From positions 1 through 6,858 of the forward strand of contig URMQ01000085.1 of assembly GCA_900548955.1 (NCBI GenBank): a stretch of DNA of 6,858 bases, read 5' to 3'. A model generated the notes under the pieces. It worked only from the letters and a program-made list of their open reading frames with translations. It was not told the DNA's origin and searched no databases. The stretch is from an uncultured Eggerthella sp. (lineage in GTDB: Bacteria; Actinomycetota; Coriobacteriia; Coriobacteriales; Eggerthellaceae). Position 1 is the first letter of the stretch; every line of letters begins with the position of its first letter. Positions 5,941-6,858 of the stretch are shown in pieces. Both the position numbers and the translations under genes were made by a program.

Positions 5941-6858
5941 AAGAAAGAAATTCCTTTAGCGATGAATGCAGAATATAGTCGGACTCTGCCTTCCAATCCT
6001 CATCACTAGCTTCAGTGAACAACACACCAAACGTGTTGTATTGCTTTGCGTTGAGCTTACGGCAAGCTAAAACCTTGGAAAACTTTCGCTGAACTGCTTC
6101 GTAATCAAATGAATACGTATCGGGAAGCGCCGTACCATCAGTGGAAAGCATAACCATGCTATAACGCTTGCCTGTCTTATCCGCTAAAACATCATCCCAA
6201 TTTGGCTGTTCGTTTCGTAAATACATTTCATAGGTTTTGAAGCCATATGCAAAGTAAGACAGATCTGTGGTACACAATCCCGCAAAACGCATGGGGTTAA
6301 ATTCGATGGGGGTTACTACCCCAGCTTCATCTACACGAACCTCTACGTGCACAGGAAAATTCTTAAAGCCCAGCAATTCGTTGCTTTTAATCAAAAAGTC
6401 CTTCATTGCCTGCATAGTATCTTCGACTACCACCTTAGAGGTGTAATACAGACGATCAGATACATCCTCCGTACCAGCAAAATCATGTTTCAGAATATCA
6501 AGAATTATCGTTTCGCCCTGCTCATTAAAATACGCATCAATAGCGTATTCTTCACCATCCAGGTAGCTCTCTACCAAAAAGTTCGTATTGTTTACCACGG
6601 TAGCGCCATACTGTTCACTCCACGTATTGGAGTGCTCACGAATGTCATCGCAAGCTGCCTGCCAATCTTCTACGGAAAAAATAGGGTAAATTCCCAAGCT
6701 GAAAAATCCTGTTGAAGGCTTCAGAACTACGGGGAGAGTAAACGCTGAAGGATCAACCTCTGTTAACTGATCAACGCTGTATTCTTCGAAAACATAATCG
6801 GGAAACAGTGGCTCTAAGATACGGCGACATTCTGCCTTGTCCTTACAAAGAGTAATAG
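5939..6858 (-). CDS. ATP-grasp domain protein (carboxylate-amine ligase-like), N-terminus beyond the window
   Basis: The frame is open from the right edge to the stop at 5939-5941, about 305 codons, and its start is not in the window. ATP-grasp enzymes activate a carboxylate as an acyl phosphate with ATP and join it to an amine or similar nucleophile. The ATP-binding lysine and glycine loop are visible in VVLKPSTGFFSLG. FLVESYLDGEEYAIDAYF matches the strand that contacts the adenine and the E-x-VD-type motif. VHVEVRVDEAGVVTPIEFNPMR carries the acidic metal ligands and the terminal E-x-N-P motif that binds Mg2+ in this fold. The usual R after N-P is shifted by one (NPMR rather than NPR). The C-terminal about 110 residues, after FAGLCTTDLSYFAYGF, form a tail I do not recognise. 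Neither the substrate nor the pathway can be inferred from the neighbours. The TTG at 6697 is an internal codon, because the conserved lysine loop lies upstream of it. Confidence 0.82.
   Translation of the reverse strand, partial: ITLCKDKAECRRILEPLFPDYVFEEYSVDQLTEVDPSAFTLPVVLKPSTGFFSLGIYPIFSVEDWQAACDDIREHSNTWSEQYGATVVNNTNFLVESYLDGEEYAIDAYFNEQGETIILDILKHDFAGTEDVSDRLYYTSKVVVEDTMQAMKDFLIKSNELLGFKNFPVHVEVRVDEAGVVTPIEFNPMRFAGLCTTDLSYFAYGFKTYEMYLRNEQPNWDDVLADKTGKRYSMVMLSTDGTALPDTYSFDYEAVQRKFSKVLACRKLNAKQYNTFGVLFTEASDEDWKAESDYILHSSLKEFLS

Noticed and set aside
6695..6697. TTG as a start codon for the ATP-grasp protein
   Set aside because: The frame continues upstream without a stop, and the conserved ATP-binding loop (VVLKPSTGFF) lies before this codon, so it is internal.
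6347..6715. 122-codon plus-strand frame opposite the ATP-grasp gene
   Set aside because: It is antisense to clear ATP-grasp motifs and its translation resembles no known protein.

Overview
The window looks like chromosomal DNA from a strictly or facultatively anaerobic, host-associated bacterium. A class III (anaerobic) ribonucleotide reductase, its radical-SAM activase and a bile-salt-hydrolase-type enzyme all point to a gut or oral niche. Moderate GC and the protein style of most genes suggest a low-GC member of the Coriobacteriia (Atopobium/Olsenella-like). That placement is an impression from sequence style, not a database result.

Layout. Positions 1-2140, minus strand: nrdD, running off the left edge. 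Positions 2141-2480: a 340-bp divergent control region with face-to-face promoters and a pair of NrdR boxes. Positions 2481-3245, plus: nrdG. Positions 3329-4423, minus: a choloylglycine hydrolase / bile salt hydrolase family protein, convergent with nrdG. Positions 4670-5848, plus: a cation diffusion facilitator, probably a manganese exporter of the MntE type. Positions 5835-5940: three imperfect, hairpin-forming repeat copies filling the gap between two convergent genes. Positions 5939-6858, minus: an ATP-grasp ligase-like protein whose N-terminus lies beyond the right edge.

How the genes work together. nrdD and nrdG form one functional unit: NrdG uses S-adenosylmethionine and an Fe-S cluster to install the glycyl radical on NrdD, which then reduces ribonucleotides to deoxyribonucleotides without oxygen. 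They are divergently transcribed and probably co-repressed by NrdR through the shared operator. The hydrolase, metal exporter and ATP-grasp protein show no evident functional link to each other or to the reductase.

The most notable observation is that nrdD is a mosaic. The first ~214 codons (positions ~2140 to ~1500) share the codon habits of the neighbouring nrdG and CDF genes. The rest (positions ~1500 to 1) switches abruptly to AGA/AGG/CGG arginine and CTG leucine codons, resembling a Lachnospiraceae-type genome. The switch lies in one of the best conserved stretches of the protein. It is therefore either a real homologous recombination event or a chimeric assembly join. If it is a join, everything left of ~1500 belongs to another organism. 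I found no CRISPR array, tRNA, rRNA, transposase or recognisable defence system, and nothing that amounts to a new multi-gene system.
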